64,000 nt of DNA from Chrysaora quinquecirrha (lineage: Eukaryota; Cnidaria; Scyphozoa; Semaeostomeae; Pelagiidae). The notes beneath the pieces are model-generated. The model worked only from the letters and a program-made list of their open reading frames with translations, was not told the origin of the DNA and did not search any database. Location of the stretch: the NCBI GenBank assembly GCA_014526335.1, contig JACTAT010000006.1, positions 3,479,202 through 3,543,201 on the forward strand, read 5' to 3'. Positions 37,654 through 51,400 of the stretch are shown here, in pieces (positions within the stretch are counted from its first letter, which is position 1; each line of letters starts with the position of its first letter). Both the position numbers and the translations under genes were made by a program.

Positions 37654-37816
37654 TTATTTGAATCGTCTTGCAAGTGATAGTTAAGCCTAGTTTCCACATA
37701 TTACTATGTAAGGTTGGTACCAGGCGTAAGCTACCTAAACGCATGCAGTTAGGCTCATATCGCATGAGCACAAATTCGTATTCGGCCTATATGAATAAAA
37801 TTTCACCAGCCGCCCC

Positions 37817-37875
37817 ATTCTCAAATGCCAGAAGCGTTTCGCTTATTGGAGCACATCAGTGACATGTGTGAGAAT
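37817..37875 (-). ncRNA. Degenerate hammerhead, left copy of inverted pair
   Basis: On the minus strand the core reads CTGATGT, stem II has lost two bases (GCTC...GC), and the cleavage triplet is TTC instead of GTC. Stem I is still perfect (ATTCTC/GAGAAT, ATGTCA/TGGCAT). Presumed inactive. Confidence 0.65.
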
Positions 37876-38108
37876 CGAACCGGGGTTTATTGCGTGAGAA
37901 GCACAAGTGCTAATCACACGGAGCTGGGCTGACTGGTGAGTAACTGCGTCAGTTATACACTCGTATCACACGAGCATCGAAGTCTTGCACATTTCTATGT
38001 AAGGTTGGTACCTGGCCTAAGGTACCAAAATGCATGCTGTTATGCAAGACTTCGGTACTCGTGTGATACGAGTGTATAACTGACGCAGTTACTCACTAGT
38101 CAGCCCAG

Positions 38109-38171
38109 CTACGGTGGTCGTGTGATTAGCACTTGTGCTTCTCACGCAATAAACCCCGGTTCGATTCTCAC
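38109..38171 (+). ncRNA. tRNA-like promoter region of hammerhead repeat
   Basis: CGGTGGTCGTGTGATTAGC, an anticodon-arm-like TTGTG-CTTCTCA-CGCAA, and B-box-like GGTTCGATTC. It resembles the internal RNA polymerase III promoter of tRNA-derived SINEs. It is not a functional tRNA, since the T stem pairs poorly. Confidence 0.55.
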
Positions 38172-38224
38172 ACATGTCACTGATGAGCTCCACTAAGAGC
38201 GAAACGCGTCTGGCATTTGAGAAT
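38164..38224 (+). ncRNA. Hammerhead ribozyme, type I, intact copy
   Basis: Order: ATTCTC, ACAC, ATGTCA (stem I 5' strand), CTGATGA (core), GCTC-CACTAA-GAGC (stem II), GAAA (core), CGCG (minimal stem III), TC with cleavage expected after C38210, then TGGCAT, TT, GAGAAT (stem I 3' strand). Stem I has two 6-bp helices around an internal loop, as needed for loop-loop contacts in natural type I hammerheads. All conserved core positions are present. Stem III is too short for a stable monomer, so it probably works as a dimer, as in newt and schistosome repeats. Confidence 0.82.
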
Positions 38225-38250
38225 GGGGCGGCTGGTGAATTTATTCATAC

Positions 38251-38749
38251 AGTATCCACATAATATCTACAGATGGGGATATAAGGCATATAGCCTCGTG
38301 ACATCAACGATGCAACGTCTCCAATCCACTTGTTGTCCAATGATCGCAAGTGTCTCCACGATGGTTAAATAGACTTATTACACGAATCTCAGTCCCGCTC
38401 ATAAAATTTGGAACAACAATAACAGCAAATCGCTACACTGATGCTCATATCCAATGTTCAAAAGCGACCAGTTTTAGAGTAAATTTTCCAAATTTGAATG
38501 TTTTGATCGAAGTAGTATTGCTGCTCACTGACTGGTTAGAATTTGTTCTACCATTCGATCTGACGAAAAATAGGATCACAATAAAAGTGGGAGGACAATA
38601 ATAAACCAGTTAAAATACAGAAAATGACCTGCTGCAATCTGATTGGCCGCTTTTTTGCATGCAAAAGCCATGAGTCCCTATTTGAGCAGCTTTCCAACAA
38701 CAACAACAACTAAAGATGGTAGCTGCGATATCTGGGACTTGTGTAATAT
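38251..38749. other. No gene recognised
   Basis: Short frames only. Confidence 0.4.
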
Positions 38750-38935
38750 GCAGAGACCAGAAAAGTGTTCAACCTTCCTCCAGACAAATAAACCACTAGT
38801 TCAAAACCTTCCTCACTTCACAATGAAAATTAGGTGCGTTTCGGGTGTGGCAAAAGATTTTCCTTTGTTCTAATTGACCTTCCTCCGGTCAGTGACCGTG
38901 TGACCGTAACTTTTTCCTGGCTCTGGTAATATGTC
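38750..38935 (+). repeat. Dispersed repeat, copy 2
   Basis: Same block order as 23500-23670 (CCAGAAAAGTGTTCA; GGTGTGGCAAAAGATTTTCC; TTGACCTTCCTCCGGTCA; TGACCGTGTGACCGT). Confidence 0.7.
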
Positions 38936-39734
38936 TAATGGTTAACGATGTTTCCCCGTTTGTATCCACTAGATGGAAAATGCCTAAAAATATATTAAAA
39001 TCAAAGGTATTATTGGAAAAGGTCTTGAAAATAAGTGACAATTAATTTGATACACACTATTAAAAAAGCTAATTGTGGACATTGAGCAATTGGACAGAAC
39101 TGTTTTTATCTTATTCCTTGTATGTATTTCATGAAGTTTTGATTATTATATTGGTAACATTCAATCACAGCGTCTTATTTTCTTATGTTATACAATTCTA
39201 CTCATTTAGCCTATCAAACTAAATTAAAGGTACCCATTAGCCATGTTTGAAGAATGAGGTCAGCCAAGATCAGCCTGAAATAAGCTAATTAGCTTGTAGC
39301 TTGCAACAAACAGAGTAGAAGAATCCCTACTCTGTTCCCACTTGTTCCCTGTGATCCTAGCTGTTTAAGCTTTGTTCTTGCTTTTCCCCGCGATTGTCAT
39401 TCATCCCCATTTTGTTAGGCCAACTTTCTCTCGCTTCTTTGCGGCAATTCCCTTTTCGTGCGTGTTCGCAGTTGTCCCTTTATCTTTTTCGGTGTTTCCC
39501 TTGTTCTCCCTTGTCACCTCTAAATCCATATATTCTCACCGATTCTGACTTCGCTCCAATTTGATCCCTCCGATTACAAGTTGTTCCCACTTTGTTTCAG
39601 CACGTTCCATTGGTTCCCTTCAGTTCCGTTCATTCCACGGGTTCCCAGATAAATGGTTTGTTCCAGACTTTAGCGCATTCAGGATAATGGGTTCTTAATG
39701 AGTTTGTTGCTAAAATTCTGCAAAGTTTTGAAAA
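38936..39734. other. Spacer before satellite; nothing recognised
   Basis: T-rich DNA with frequent TTCCC/GTTCCC words around 39340-39620 but no clear period. Confidence 0.4.
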
Positions 39735-42700
39735 ATCAAAACATCCTTCTCTCGATAATTCGGGAAAATTATTTCCAATCTAATTAGGCCCAATTTGATA
39801 GAAAACACCTTACTTACCCCCTAAAGGCTATTAGCGGATATTTAACAGAGTTTACTAAATATTTTTGAAAAAAAGGGAAATTTCGAAACCCCTTGTTTTG
39901 TCCATAGTCATGTTTTGTCCAATTTTTGGCTATTAGGTAAGGCCATAGAATAGCCTTTTTGGCTATTTTTCGGGAAACTTTTTCACTCAATAAGCCTAAA
40001 TTTGACAGAAAAACACCTTATTTACCTCCTAGAGGCTATTTGGGTGATGTTTAGGAGGATTAAACAAATATTTTTGAAGAGAAAGGGGGTTTTTAAAACC
40101 CCTGATTTCCGCCGATTTTTGGCCATTTTGTGAGGCTACAGACATGCCTTTTGGCAATTTTTTGGGGGAAATGTTTTCACTCAAATTAACACCATTTTGA
40201 TAGAAATACACCTTATTATCCTCCTAGAGGCTATTTAGGGAATGTTAGGAGGGTTAAATAAATATTTTTGAGGAAAAAAGGGAGTTTTCAATACCACTGA
40301 TTTTTGCCGATTTTTGGCCATTTTGTGAGGCTATAAACAAGCCTTTTTGGCAATTTTTGGGGAAATGTTTTCACTCAAATTAACCCCATTTTGATAGAAA
40401 TACACCGTATTATCCTCCTAGAGGCTATTTAGGGAATTTTTAGGAGGGTTAAATAAATATTTTTGAAGAAAAAAGGGAGTTTTCAAAACCCCTGATTTTG
40501 GCCGAATTTCGGCCATTTTGTAAGGCTATAGACTAGCCTTTTTGGCAAATTTTTGGGGAAAATGTTTTCAATCAAATTAACCCCATTTTGATAGAAATAC
40601 ACCTTATTATCCTCCAAGAGGCTATTTAGGGGATTTTTAGGAGTGTTAAATAAATATTTTTGAAGAAAAAAGGGAGTTTTCAAAACCCCTGACTTTGGCC
40701 GATTTTTGGCCATTTTGTAAGGCTATAGACTTGCCTTTTTGGCGATTTTTGGGAGGAAATGTTTTCACTCAAACTAGCCTCATTTTGATAGAAATACACC
40801 TTATTATCTTCCTAGAGGCTATTTAGGGGATGTTTAGGATGGTTAAATAAATATTTTGGAAGGAAAAAAGGTAGTTTTTAAAATATCTGATTTTAGCCAA
40901 TTTTTGGTCATTTTGTAAGGCTATAGACTTGCCTTTTTGGCGATTTTTTGGGGGAAATGTTTTCACTCAAATTAGCCCCAAATCGATAGAAATACACCTT
41001 ATTATCCTCCAAGAGGCTATTTATTGGATGTTTAGGAGGGTTAGATAAATATTTTTGATGAAAAAGGGAATTTTCAAAACCCCTTATTGTGGCCGATTTT
41101 TGGCCATTTTGTAAGGCTATAGACTTGCCTTTTTGGCGATTTTTGGGGGGAAATGTTGTCACTCAAATTAGCCCGAAATCGATAGAAATACACCTTATTA
41201 TCCTCTTAGAGGCTATTTATTGGATGTTTAGGAGGGTTAGATAAATATTTTTGATGAAAAAGGGAGTTTTCAAAACCCCTGATTTTGGCCGATTTTTGGC
41301 CATTTTGTAAGGCTATAGACTTGCCTTTTTGGCGATTTTTTGGGGGAAATTTTTTCACTCAAATTACACCCAAATCGATAGAAATACACCTTATTATCCT
41401 ACTAGAGGCTATTTATTGGATTATTAGGAGGGTTAGATAAATATTTTTGATGAAAAAAGGGAGTTTTCAAAACCCCTTATTTTGGCCCATTTTTGGCAAT
41501 TTTGTAAGGCTATAGACTTGCCTTTTTGGCGATTTTTGGGGGGAAATGGTTTTACTCAAATTAGCCCCAAATCGATAGAAATACACTTTATTATCCTCCT
41601 AGAGGCTATTTATCGGATGTTTAGGAGGGTTAGATAAATATTTTTGAAGCAGAAAAGGGAGTTTTCAAAACCCCTGATTTTGGCCAATTTTTGCCATTTT
41701 GTAAGGCTATAGACTTGCCTTTTTTGGCGATTTTTTAGGGGAAATGTTTTCACTCAAATTAGACCCAAATCGATAGAAACACACCTTATTATCCTCCTAG
41801 AGGCTATTTATTGGATGTTTAGGAGGGTTAGATAAATATTTTTGATGAAAAAGGGAGTTTTCAAAACCCCTTATTTTGGCCGATTTTTGGCCATTTTGTA
41901 AGGCTATAGACTTGCCTTTTTGGCGATTTTTTGGGGGAAATTTTTTCACTCAAATTACCCCCAAATCGATAGAAATACACCTTATTATCCTCCTAGAGGC
42001 TATTTATTGGATTTTTTGGAGGGTTAGATAAATATTTTTGATGAAACAAGGGAGTTTTCAAAACCCCTTATTTTGGCCGATTTTTGGCCATTTTGTAAGG
42101 CTATAGACTTGCCTTTTTGGCGATTTTTGGGGGGAAATGGTTTCACTCAAATTAGCCCCAAATCGATAGAAATACACTTTATTATCCTCCTAGAGGCTAT
42201 TTATCGGATGTTTAGGAGGGATAGATAAATATTTTTGAAGCAAAAAAGGGAGTTTTCAAAACCCCTGATTTTGGCAACTTTATTGGCATTTTGTAAGGCT
42301 ATAGACTTGCCTTTTTGGCGATTTTTGGGGGGAAATGTTTTCACTCAAATTAGCCCCAAATCGATAGAAATACACTTTATTATCCTCCTAGAGGCTATTT
42401 ATCGGATGTTTAGGAGGGTTAGATAAATATTTTTGAAGAAGAAAGGGAGTTTTCAAAACCCCTGATTTTGGCCAAATTATTGGCATTTTGTAAGGCTATA
42501 GACTTCCTTTTTGGCGATTTTTGGGGGGAAATGTTTTCACTCAAATTAGACCCAAATCGATAGAAATACACCTTATTATCCTCCTAGAGGCTATTTATTG
42601 GATGTTTAGGAGGGTTAGATAAATATTTTTGAAGAAAAAAGGGAGTTTTCAAAACCCCTGATTCTGGCCAATTTTTTGCCATTTTGTAAGGCTATAGACT

Positions 42701-45544
42701 TGCCTTTTTGGCGATTTTTGGGGGAAATGTTTTCACTCAAATTACCCCCAAATGGAAAGAAATACACCTTATTATCCTCCAAGAGGCTACTTATTGGATG
42801 TTTAGGAGGGTTAGATAAATATTTTTGATGAAAAAGGGAGTTTTCAAAACCACTTATTTCGGCCGATTTTTTGCCATTTTGTAAGGCTATAGACTTGCCT
42901 TTTTGGCGATTTTTGGGGGGAAATGGTTTCACTCAAATTAGCCCCAAATCGATAGAAATACACTTTATTATCCTCCTAGAGGCGATTTATCGGATGTTTA
43001 GGAGGGTTAGATAAATATTTTTGAAGCAAAATGGGAGTTTTCAAAACCCCTGATTTTGGCCACTTTATTGGCATTTTGTAAGGCTATAGACTTGCCTTTT
43101 TGGCGATTTTTGGGGGGAAATGTTTTCACTCAAATTAGCCCCAAATCGATAGAAATACACTTTATTATCCTCCTAGAGGCTATTTATCGGATGTTTAGGA
43201 GGGTTAGATAAATATTTTTGAAGAAGAAAGGGAGTTTTCAAAACCCCTGATTTTGGCCAATTTATTGGCATTTTGTAAGGCTATAGACTTCCTTTTTGGC
43301 GATTTTTGGGGGGAAATGTTTTCACTCAAATTAGACCCAAATCGATAGAAATACACCTTATTATCCTCCTAGAGGCTATTTATTGGATGTTTAGGAGGGT
43401 TAGATAAATATTTTTGATGAAAAAGGGAGTTTTCAAAACCCCTTATTTTGGCCGATTTTTGGCCATTTTGTAAGGCTATAGACTTGCCTTTTTGGCGATT
43501 TTTGGGGGGAAATGTTTTCACTCAAATTAGCCCCAAATGGATAGAAATACATTTTATTGTCCTCTTAGAGGCTATTTATCGGATGTTTAGGAAGGTTAGA
43601 TAAATATTTTTGAATAAAAAAGGGAGTTTTCAAAACCCCTGATTTTGGCCAATTTTTTGCCATTTTGTAAGGCTATAGACTTACCTTTTTGGCGATTTTT
43701 GGGGGGAAATGTTTTCACTCAAATTACCCCCAAATCGATAGAAATACACCTTATTATCCTCCTAGAGGCTATTTATCGGATGTTTAGGTGGGTTAGATAA
43801 ATATTTTTGAAGCAAAAAAGGGAGTTTTCAAAACCCCTGATTTTAGCCGATTTTTGGTCATTTTGTAAGGCTATAGACTTGCCTTTTTGGCGATTTTTTG
43901 GGGGAAATTTTTTCACTCAAATTAGCCCCAAATCGATAGAAATACACCTTATTATCCTCCAAGAGGCTATTTATTTGATGTTTAGGAGGGTTAGATAAAT
44001 ATTTTTGATGAAAAAGGGAGTTTTCAAAACCCCTTATTTTGGCCGATTTTTGGCCATTTTGTAAGGCTATAGACTTGCCTTTTTGGTGATTTTTGGGGGG
44101 AAATTTTTTCACTCAAATTATCCCCAAATCGATAGAAATACACCTTATTTTCCTCCTAGAGGCTATTTATCGGATGTTTAGGAGGGTTAGATAAATATTT
44201 TTGAAGAAAAAAGGGAACTTTCAAAACCCCTGATTCTGGCCAATTTTTTGCCATTTTGTAAGGCTATAGACTTGCCTTTTTGGCGATTTTTGGGGGAAAT
44301 GTTTTCACTCAAATTTCCCCCAAATGGAAAGAAATACATCTTATTATCCTCCAAGAGGCTACTTATTGGATGTTTAGGAGGGTTAGATAAATATTTTTGA
44401 TCAAAAAGGGAGTTTTCAAAACCACTTATTTTGGCCGATTTTTTGCCATTTTGTAAGGCTATAGACTTGCCTTTTTGGCGATTTTTGAGGGGAAATGTTT
44501 TCACTCAAATTAGCCCCAAATCGATAGAAATACATTTTATTGTCCTCTTAGAGGCTATTTATCGGATGTTTAGGAGGGTTAGATAAATATTTTTGAAGAA
44601 AAAAGGGAGTTTTCAAAACCCCTGATTTGGCCGATTTTTTGCCATTTTGTAAGGCTATAGACTTGCCTTTTTGGCGATTTTTGGGGGGAAATGTTTTCAC
44701 TCAAATTAGCCCCAAATCGATAGAAATACACTTTATTATCCTCCTAGAGGTTATTTATCGGATGTTTAGGACACTTAGACAAATATTTTTGATGAAAAAG
44801 GGAGTTTTCAAAACCCCTTAATTTGGCCGATTTTTGGCCATTTTGTAAGGCTATAGACTTGCCTTTTTGGCGATTTTTGGGGGGAAATGTTTTCACTCAA
44901 ATTAGCCCCAAATGGATAGAAATACATTTTATTGTCCTCTTAGAGGCTATTTATCGGATGTTTAGGAAGGTTAGATAAATATTTTTGAATAAAAAAGGGA
45001 GTTTTCAAAACCCCTGATTTTGGCCAATTTTTTGCCATTTTGTAAGGCTATAGACTTACCTTTTTGGTGATTTTTGGGGGGAAATGTTTTCACTCAAATT
45101 ACCCCCAAATCGATAGAAATACACCTTATTATCCTCCTAGAGGCTATTTATCGGATGTTTAGGTGGGTTAGATAAATATTTTTGAAGCAAAAAAGGGAGT
45201 TTTCAAAACCCCTGATTTTAGCCTATTTTTGGTCATTTTGTAAGGCTATAGACTTGCCTTTTTGGCGATTTTTTGGGGGAAATGTTTTCACTCAAATTAG
45301 CCCCAAATCGATAGAAATACACCTTATTATCCTCCAAGAGGCTATTTATTGGATGTTTAGGAGGGTTAGATAAATATTTTTTATGAAAGGGGAGTTTTCA
45401 AAACCCCTTATTTTGGCCGATTTTTGGCCATTTTGTAAGGCTATAGACTTGCCTTTTTGGTGATTTTTGGGGGGAAATGTTTTCACTCAAATTATCACCA
45501 AATCGATAGAAATACACCTTATTTTCCTCCTAGAGGCTATTTAT

Positions 45545-48500
45545 CGGATGTTTAGGAGGGTTAGATAAATATTTTTGACGAAAAAAGGGAGCTTTCAAAA
45601 CCCCTGATTCTGGCCAATTTTTTGCCATTTTGTAAGGCTATAGACTTGCCTTTTTGGCGATTTTTGGGGGAAATGTTTTCACTCAAATTTCCCCCAAATG
45701 GAAAGAAATACACTTTATTATCCTCCTTTAGGCTATTTATCGGATGTTTAGGACGCTTAGATAAATATTTTTGATGAAAAAGGGAGTTTTCAAAACCCCT
45801 TATTTGGCCGATTTTTGGCCATTTTGTAAGGCTATAGACTTGCCTTTTTGGCGATTTTTGGGGGGAAATGTTTTCACTCAAATTAGCCCCAAATCGATAG
45901 AAATACACTTTATTATCCTCCTAGAGGCTATTTATCGGATGTTTAGGACGCTTAGATAAATATTTTTGATGAAAAAGGGAGTTTTCAAAACCCCTTATTT
46001 GGCCGATTTTTGGCCATTTTGTAAGGCTATAGACTTGCCTTTTTGGCGATTTTTGGGGGGAAATAATTTCACTCAAATTAGCTCCAAATGGATAGAAATA
46101 CATTTTATTGTCCTCTTAGAGGCTATTTATCGGATGTTTAGGAGGGTTAGATAAATATTTTTGAAGAAAAAAGGGAGTTTTCAAAACCCCTGATTTGGCC
46201 GATTTTTTGCCATTTTGTAAGGCTATAGACTTGCCTTTTTGGCGATTTTTGGGGGGAAATGTTTTCACTCAAATTAGCCCCAAATCGATAGAAATACACT
46301 TTATTATCCTCCTAGAGGCTATTTATCGGATGTTCTGGACGCTTAGATAAATATTTTGATGAAAAAGGGAGTTTTCAAAACCCCTTATTTTGGCCGATTT
46401 TTGGCCATTTTGTAAGGCTATAGACTTGCCTTCTGGCGATTTTTGGGGGGAAATGTTTTCACTCAAATTAGCCCCAAATGGATAGAAATACATTTTATTG
46501 TCCTCTTAGAGGCTATTTATCGGATGTTTAGGAGGGTTAGATAAATATTTTTGAATAAAAAAGGGAGTTTTCAAAACCCCTGATTTTGGCCAATTTTTTG
46601 CCATTTTGTAAGGCTATAGACTTACCTTTTTGGCGATTTTTGGGGGGAAATGTTTTCACTCAAATTAGCCCCAAATCGATAGAAATACACCTTATTATCC
46701 TCCAAGAGGCTATTTATTGGATGTTTAGGAGGGTTAAATAAATATTTTTGATGAAAAAGGGAGTTTTCAAAACCCCTTATTTTGGCCGATTTTTGGCCAT
46801 TTTGTAAGGCTATAGACTTGCCATTTTGGTGATTTTTGGGGGGAAATGTTTTCACTCAAATTACCCCCAAATCGATAGAAATACACCTTATTATCCTCCA
46901 AGAGGCTATTTATTGGATGTTTAGGAGGGTTAGATAAATATTTTTGATGAAAAAGGGAGTTTTCAAAACCCCTTATTTTCGCCGATTTTTGGCCATTTTG
47001 TAAGGCTATAGACTTGCCTTTTTGGCGATTTTTCGGGGGAAATGTTTTCACTCAAATTAGCCCCAAATCGATAGAAATACACCTTATTATCCTCCTAGAG
47101 GCTATTTATCGGATGTTTAGGAGGGTTAGATAAATATTTTTGACGAAAAAAGGGAGCTTTCAAAACCCCTGATTCTGGCCAATTTTTTGCCATTTTGTAA
47201 GGCTATAGACTTGCCTTTTTGGCGATTTTTGGGGGAAATGTTTTCACTCAAATTTCCCCCAAATGGAAAGAAATACACTTTATTATCCTCCTAGAGGCTA
47301 TTTATCGGATGTTTAGGACGCTTAGATAAATATTTTTGATCAAAAAGGGAGTTTTCAAAACCACTTATGTTGGCCGATTTTTTGCCATTTTGTAAGGCTA
47401 TAGACTTGCCTTTTTGGCGATTTTTGGGGGGAAATGTTTTCACTCAAATTAGCCCCAAATCGATAGAAATACACTTTATTATCCTCCTAGAGGCTATTTA
47501 TCGGATGTTTAGGACGCTTAGATAAATATTTTTGATGAAAAAGGGAGTTTTCAAAACCCCTTATTTGGCCGATTTTTGGCCATTTTGTAAGGCTATAGAC
47601 TTGCCTTTTTGGCGATTTTTGGGGGGAAATAATTTCACTCAAATTAGCTCCAAATGGATAGAAATACATTTTATTGTCCTCTTAGAGGCTATTTATCGGA
47701 TGTTTAGGAGGGTTAGATAAATATTTTTGAAGAAAAAAGGGAGTTTTCAAAACCCCTGATTTGGCCGATTTTTTGCCATTTTGTAAGGCTATAGACTTGC
47801 CTTTTTGGCGATTTTTGGGGGGAAATGTTTTCACTCAAATTAGCCCCAAATCGATAGAAATACACTTTATTATCCTCCTAGAGGCTATTTATCGGATGTT
47901 CTGGACGCTTAGATAAATATTTTTGATGAAAAAGGGAGTTTTCAAAACCCCTTATTTTTGCCGATTTTTGGCCATTTTGTAAGGCTATAGACTTGCCTTC
48001 TGGCGATTTTTGGGGGGAAATGTTTTCACTCAAATTAGCCCCAAATGGATAGAAATACATTTTATTGTCCTCTTAGAGGCTATTTATCGGATGTTTAGGA
48101 GGGTTAGATAAATATTTTTGAATAAAAAGGAGTTTTCAAAACCCTGATTTTGGCCAATTTTTGCCATTTTGTAAGGCTATAGACTTACCTTTTTGGCGAT
48201 TTTTGGGGGGAAATGTTTTCACTCAAATTAGCCCCAAATCGATAGAAATACACCTTATTATCCTCCAAGAGGCTATTTATTGGATGTTTAGGAGGGTTAG
48301 ATAAATATTTTTGATGAAAAAGGGAGTTTTCAAAACCACTTATTTTGGCCGATTTTTGGCCATTTTGTAAGGCTATAGACTTGCCATTTTGGTGATTTTT
48401 GGGGGGAAATGTTTTCACTCAAATTACCCCCAAATCGATAGAAATACACCTTATTATCCTCCAAGAGGCTATTTATTGGATGTTTAGGAGGGTTAGATAA

Positions 48501-51400
48501 ATATTTTGATGAAAAAGGAGTTTTCAAAACCCTTATTTTCGCCGATTTTTGGCCATTTTGTAAGGCTATAGACTTGCCTTTTGGCGATTTTTCGGGAAAT
48601 GTTTTCACTCAAATTAGCCCCAAATCGATAGAAATACACCTTATTATCCTCCTAGAGGCTATTTATCGGATGTTTAGGAGGGTTAGATAAATATTTTTGA
48701 CGAAAAAAGGGAGCTTTCAAAACCCCTGATTCTGGCCAATTTTTTGCCATTTTGTAAGGCTATAGACTTGCCTTTTTGGCGATTTTTGGGGGAAATGTTT
48801 TCACTCAAATTTCCCCCAAATGGAAAGAAATACACTTTATTATCCTCCTAGAGGCTATTTATCGGATGTTTAGGACGCTTAGATAAATATTTTTGATCAA
48901 AAAGGGAGTTTTCAAAACCACTTATGTTGGCCGATTTTTTGCCATTTTGTAAGGCTATAGACTTGCCTTTTTGGCGATTTTTGGGGGGAAATGTTTTCAC
49001 TCAAATTAGCCCCAAATCGATAGAAATACACTTTATTATCCTCCTAGAGGCTATTTATCGGATGTTTAGGACGCTTAGATAAATATTTTGATGAAAAAGG
49101 AGTTTTCAAAACCCCTTATTTGGCCGATTTTTGGCCATTTTGTAAGGCTATAGACTTGCCTTTTGGCGATTTTGGGGAAATAATTTCACTCAAATTAGCT
49201 CCAAATGGATAGAAATACATTTTATTGTCCTCTTAGAGGCTATTTATCGGATGTTTAGGAGGGTTAGATAAATATTTTTGAAGAAAAAAGGGAGTTTTCA
49301 AAACCCCTGATTTGGCCGATTTTTGCCATTTTGTAAGGCTATAGACTTGCCTTTTTGGCGATTTTTGGGGGGAAATGTTTTCACTCAAATTAGCCCCAAA
49401 TCGATAGAAATACACTTTATTATCCTCCTAGAGGCTATTTATCGGATGTTCTGGACGCTTAGATAAATATTTTGATGAAAAAGGAGTTTTCAAAACCCTT
49501 ATTTTGGCCGATTTTTGGCCATTTTGTAAGGCTATAGACTTGCCTTCTGGCGATTTTTGGGGAAATGTTTTCACTCAAATTAGCCCCAAATGGATAGAAA
49601 TACATTTTATTGTCCTCTTAGAGGCTATTTATCGGATGTTTAGGAGGGTTAGATAAATATTTTTGAATAAAAAGGAGTTTTCAAAACCCTGATTTTGGCC
49701 AATTTTTGCCATTTTGTAAGGCTATAGACTTACCTTTTGGCGATTTTGGGGAAATGTTTTCACTCAAATTAGCCCCAAATCGATAGAAATACACCTTATT
49801 ATCCTCCAAGAGGCTATTTATTGGATGTTTAGGAGGGTTAGATAAATATTTTGATGAAAAAGGAGTTTTCAAAACCCTTATTTTGGCCGATTTTTGGCCA
49901 TTTTGTAAGGCTATAGACTTGCCATTTTGGTGATTTTGGGGAAATGTTTTCACTCAAATTACCCCAAATCGATAGAAATACACCTTATTATCCTCCAAGA
50001 GGCTATTTATTGGATGTTTAGGAGGGTTAGATAAATATTTTTGATGAAAAAGGGAGTTTTCAAAACCCCTTATTTTCGCCGATTTTTGGCCATTTTGTAA
50101 GGCTATAGACTTGCCTTTTTGGCGATTTTTCGGGGGAAATGTTTTCACTCAAATTAGCCCCAAATCGATAGAAATACACCTTATTATCCTCCTAGAGGCT
50201 ATTTATCGGATGTTTAGGAGGGTTAGATAAATATTTTTGAAGCAAAAAGGGAGTTTTCAAAACCCCTGATTTTAGCCAATTTTTGGTCATTTTGTAAGGC
50301 TATAGACTTGCCTTGTTGGCGATTTTTGGGGGGAAATGTTTTCACTCAAATTACCCCCAAATCGATAGAAATACACCTTATTATCCTCCTAGAGGCTATT
50401 TATCGGATGTTTAGGTGGGTTAGATAAATATTTTTGAAGCAAAAAGGGAGTTTTCAAAACCCCTGATTTTAGCCAATTTTTGGTCATTTTGTAAGGCTAT
50501 AGACTTGCCTTTTTGGCGATTTTTTGGGGGAAATGTTTTCACTCCAATTAGCCCCAAATCGATAGAAATACACCTTATTATCCTCCCAGAGGCTATTTAT
50601 TGGATGTTTAGGAGGGTTAGATAAATATTTTTGATGAAAAAAGGGAGTTTTCAAAACCCCTGATTTTGGCAGATTTTTGGCCATTTCGTAAGGCTATAGA
50701 CTTGCCTTTTTGGCGATTTTTGGGGGGAAATGTTTTCACTCAAATTAGCCACAAATCGATAGAAATACTCCTTATTATCCTCCTAGAGGCTATTTATCGG
50801 ATGTTTAGGAGGGTTAGATAAATATTTTTGAAGAAAAAAGGAAGTTTTCAAAACCCCTGATTTGGCCGATTTTTTGCCATTTTGTAAGGCTATAGACTTG
50901 CCTTTTTGGCGATTTTTGGGGGGAAATGTTTTCACTCAAATTAGCCCCAAATCGATAGAAATACACTTTATTATCCTCCTAGAGGCTATTTATCGGATGT
51001 TCTGGACGCTTAGATAAATATTTTTGATGAAAAAGGGAGTTTTCAAAACCCCTTATTTTGGCCGATTTTTGGCCATTTTGTAAGGCTATAGACTTGCCTT
51101 CTGGCGATTTTTGGGGGGAAATGTTTTCACTCAAATTAGCCCCAAATGGATAGAAATACATTTTATTGTCCTCTTAGAGGCTATTTATCGGATGTTTAGG
51201 AGGGTTAGATAAATATTTTTGAATAAAAAAGGGAGTTTTCAAAACCCCTGATTTTGGCCAATTTTTTGCCATTTTGTAAGGCTATAGACTTACCTTTTTG
51301 GCGATTTTTGGGGGGAAATGTTTTCACTCAAATTAGCCCCAAATCGATAGAAATACACCTTATTATCCTCCAAGAGGCTATTTATTGGATGTTTAGGAGG
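45545..51400 (+). repeat. 8-monomer higher-order repeat, about 1,566 bp
   Basis: The diagnostic variant GTTCTGGACGC lies at 46332, 47898, 49448 and 50999 (spacing 1566, 1550, 1551). Other monomer-specific variants (GAAATAATTTCACTC; GACGAAAAAAGGGAGC; CTTATGTTGG) keep the same order in successive units. The fourth unit is partial. Spacing below 1,566 is explained by shortened homopolymers. Confidence 0.85.

Larger units (their letters stand above)
37695..38250. repeat. Inverted pair of the 297-bp hammerhead repeat
   Basis: The left copy (about 37695-38035) is in minus orientation and the right copy (about 38043-38250) in plus. Their palindromic tails (CTCGTATCACACGAG; GGTACC) meet at about 38040. 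The same family forms the array in intron 1. The left copy carries deletions in stem II and the tRNA-like part. Confidence 0.85.
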
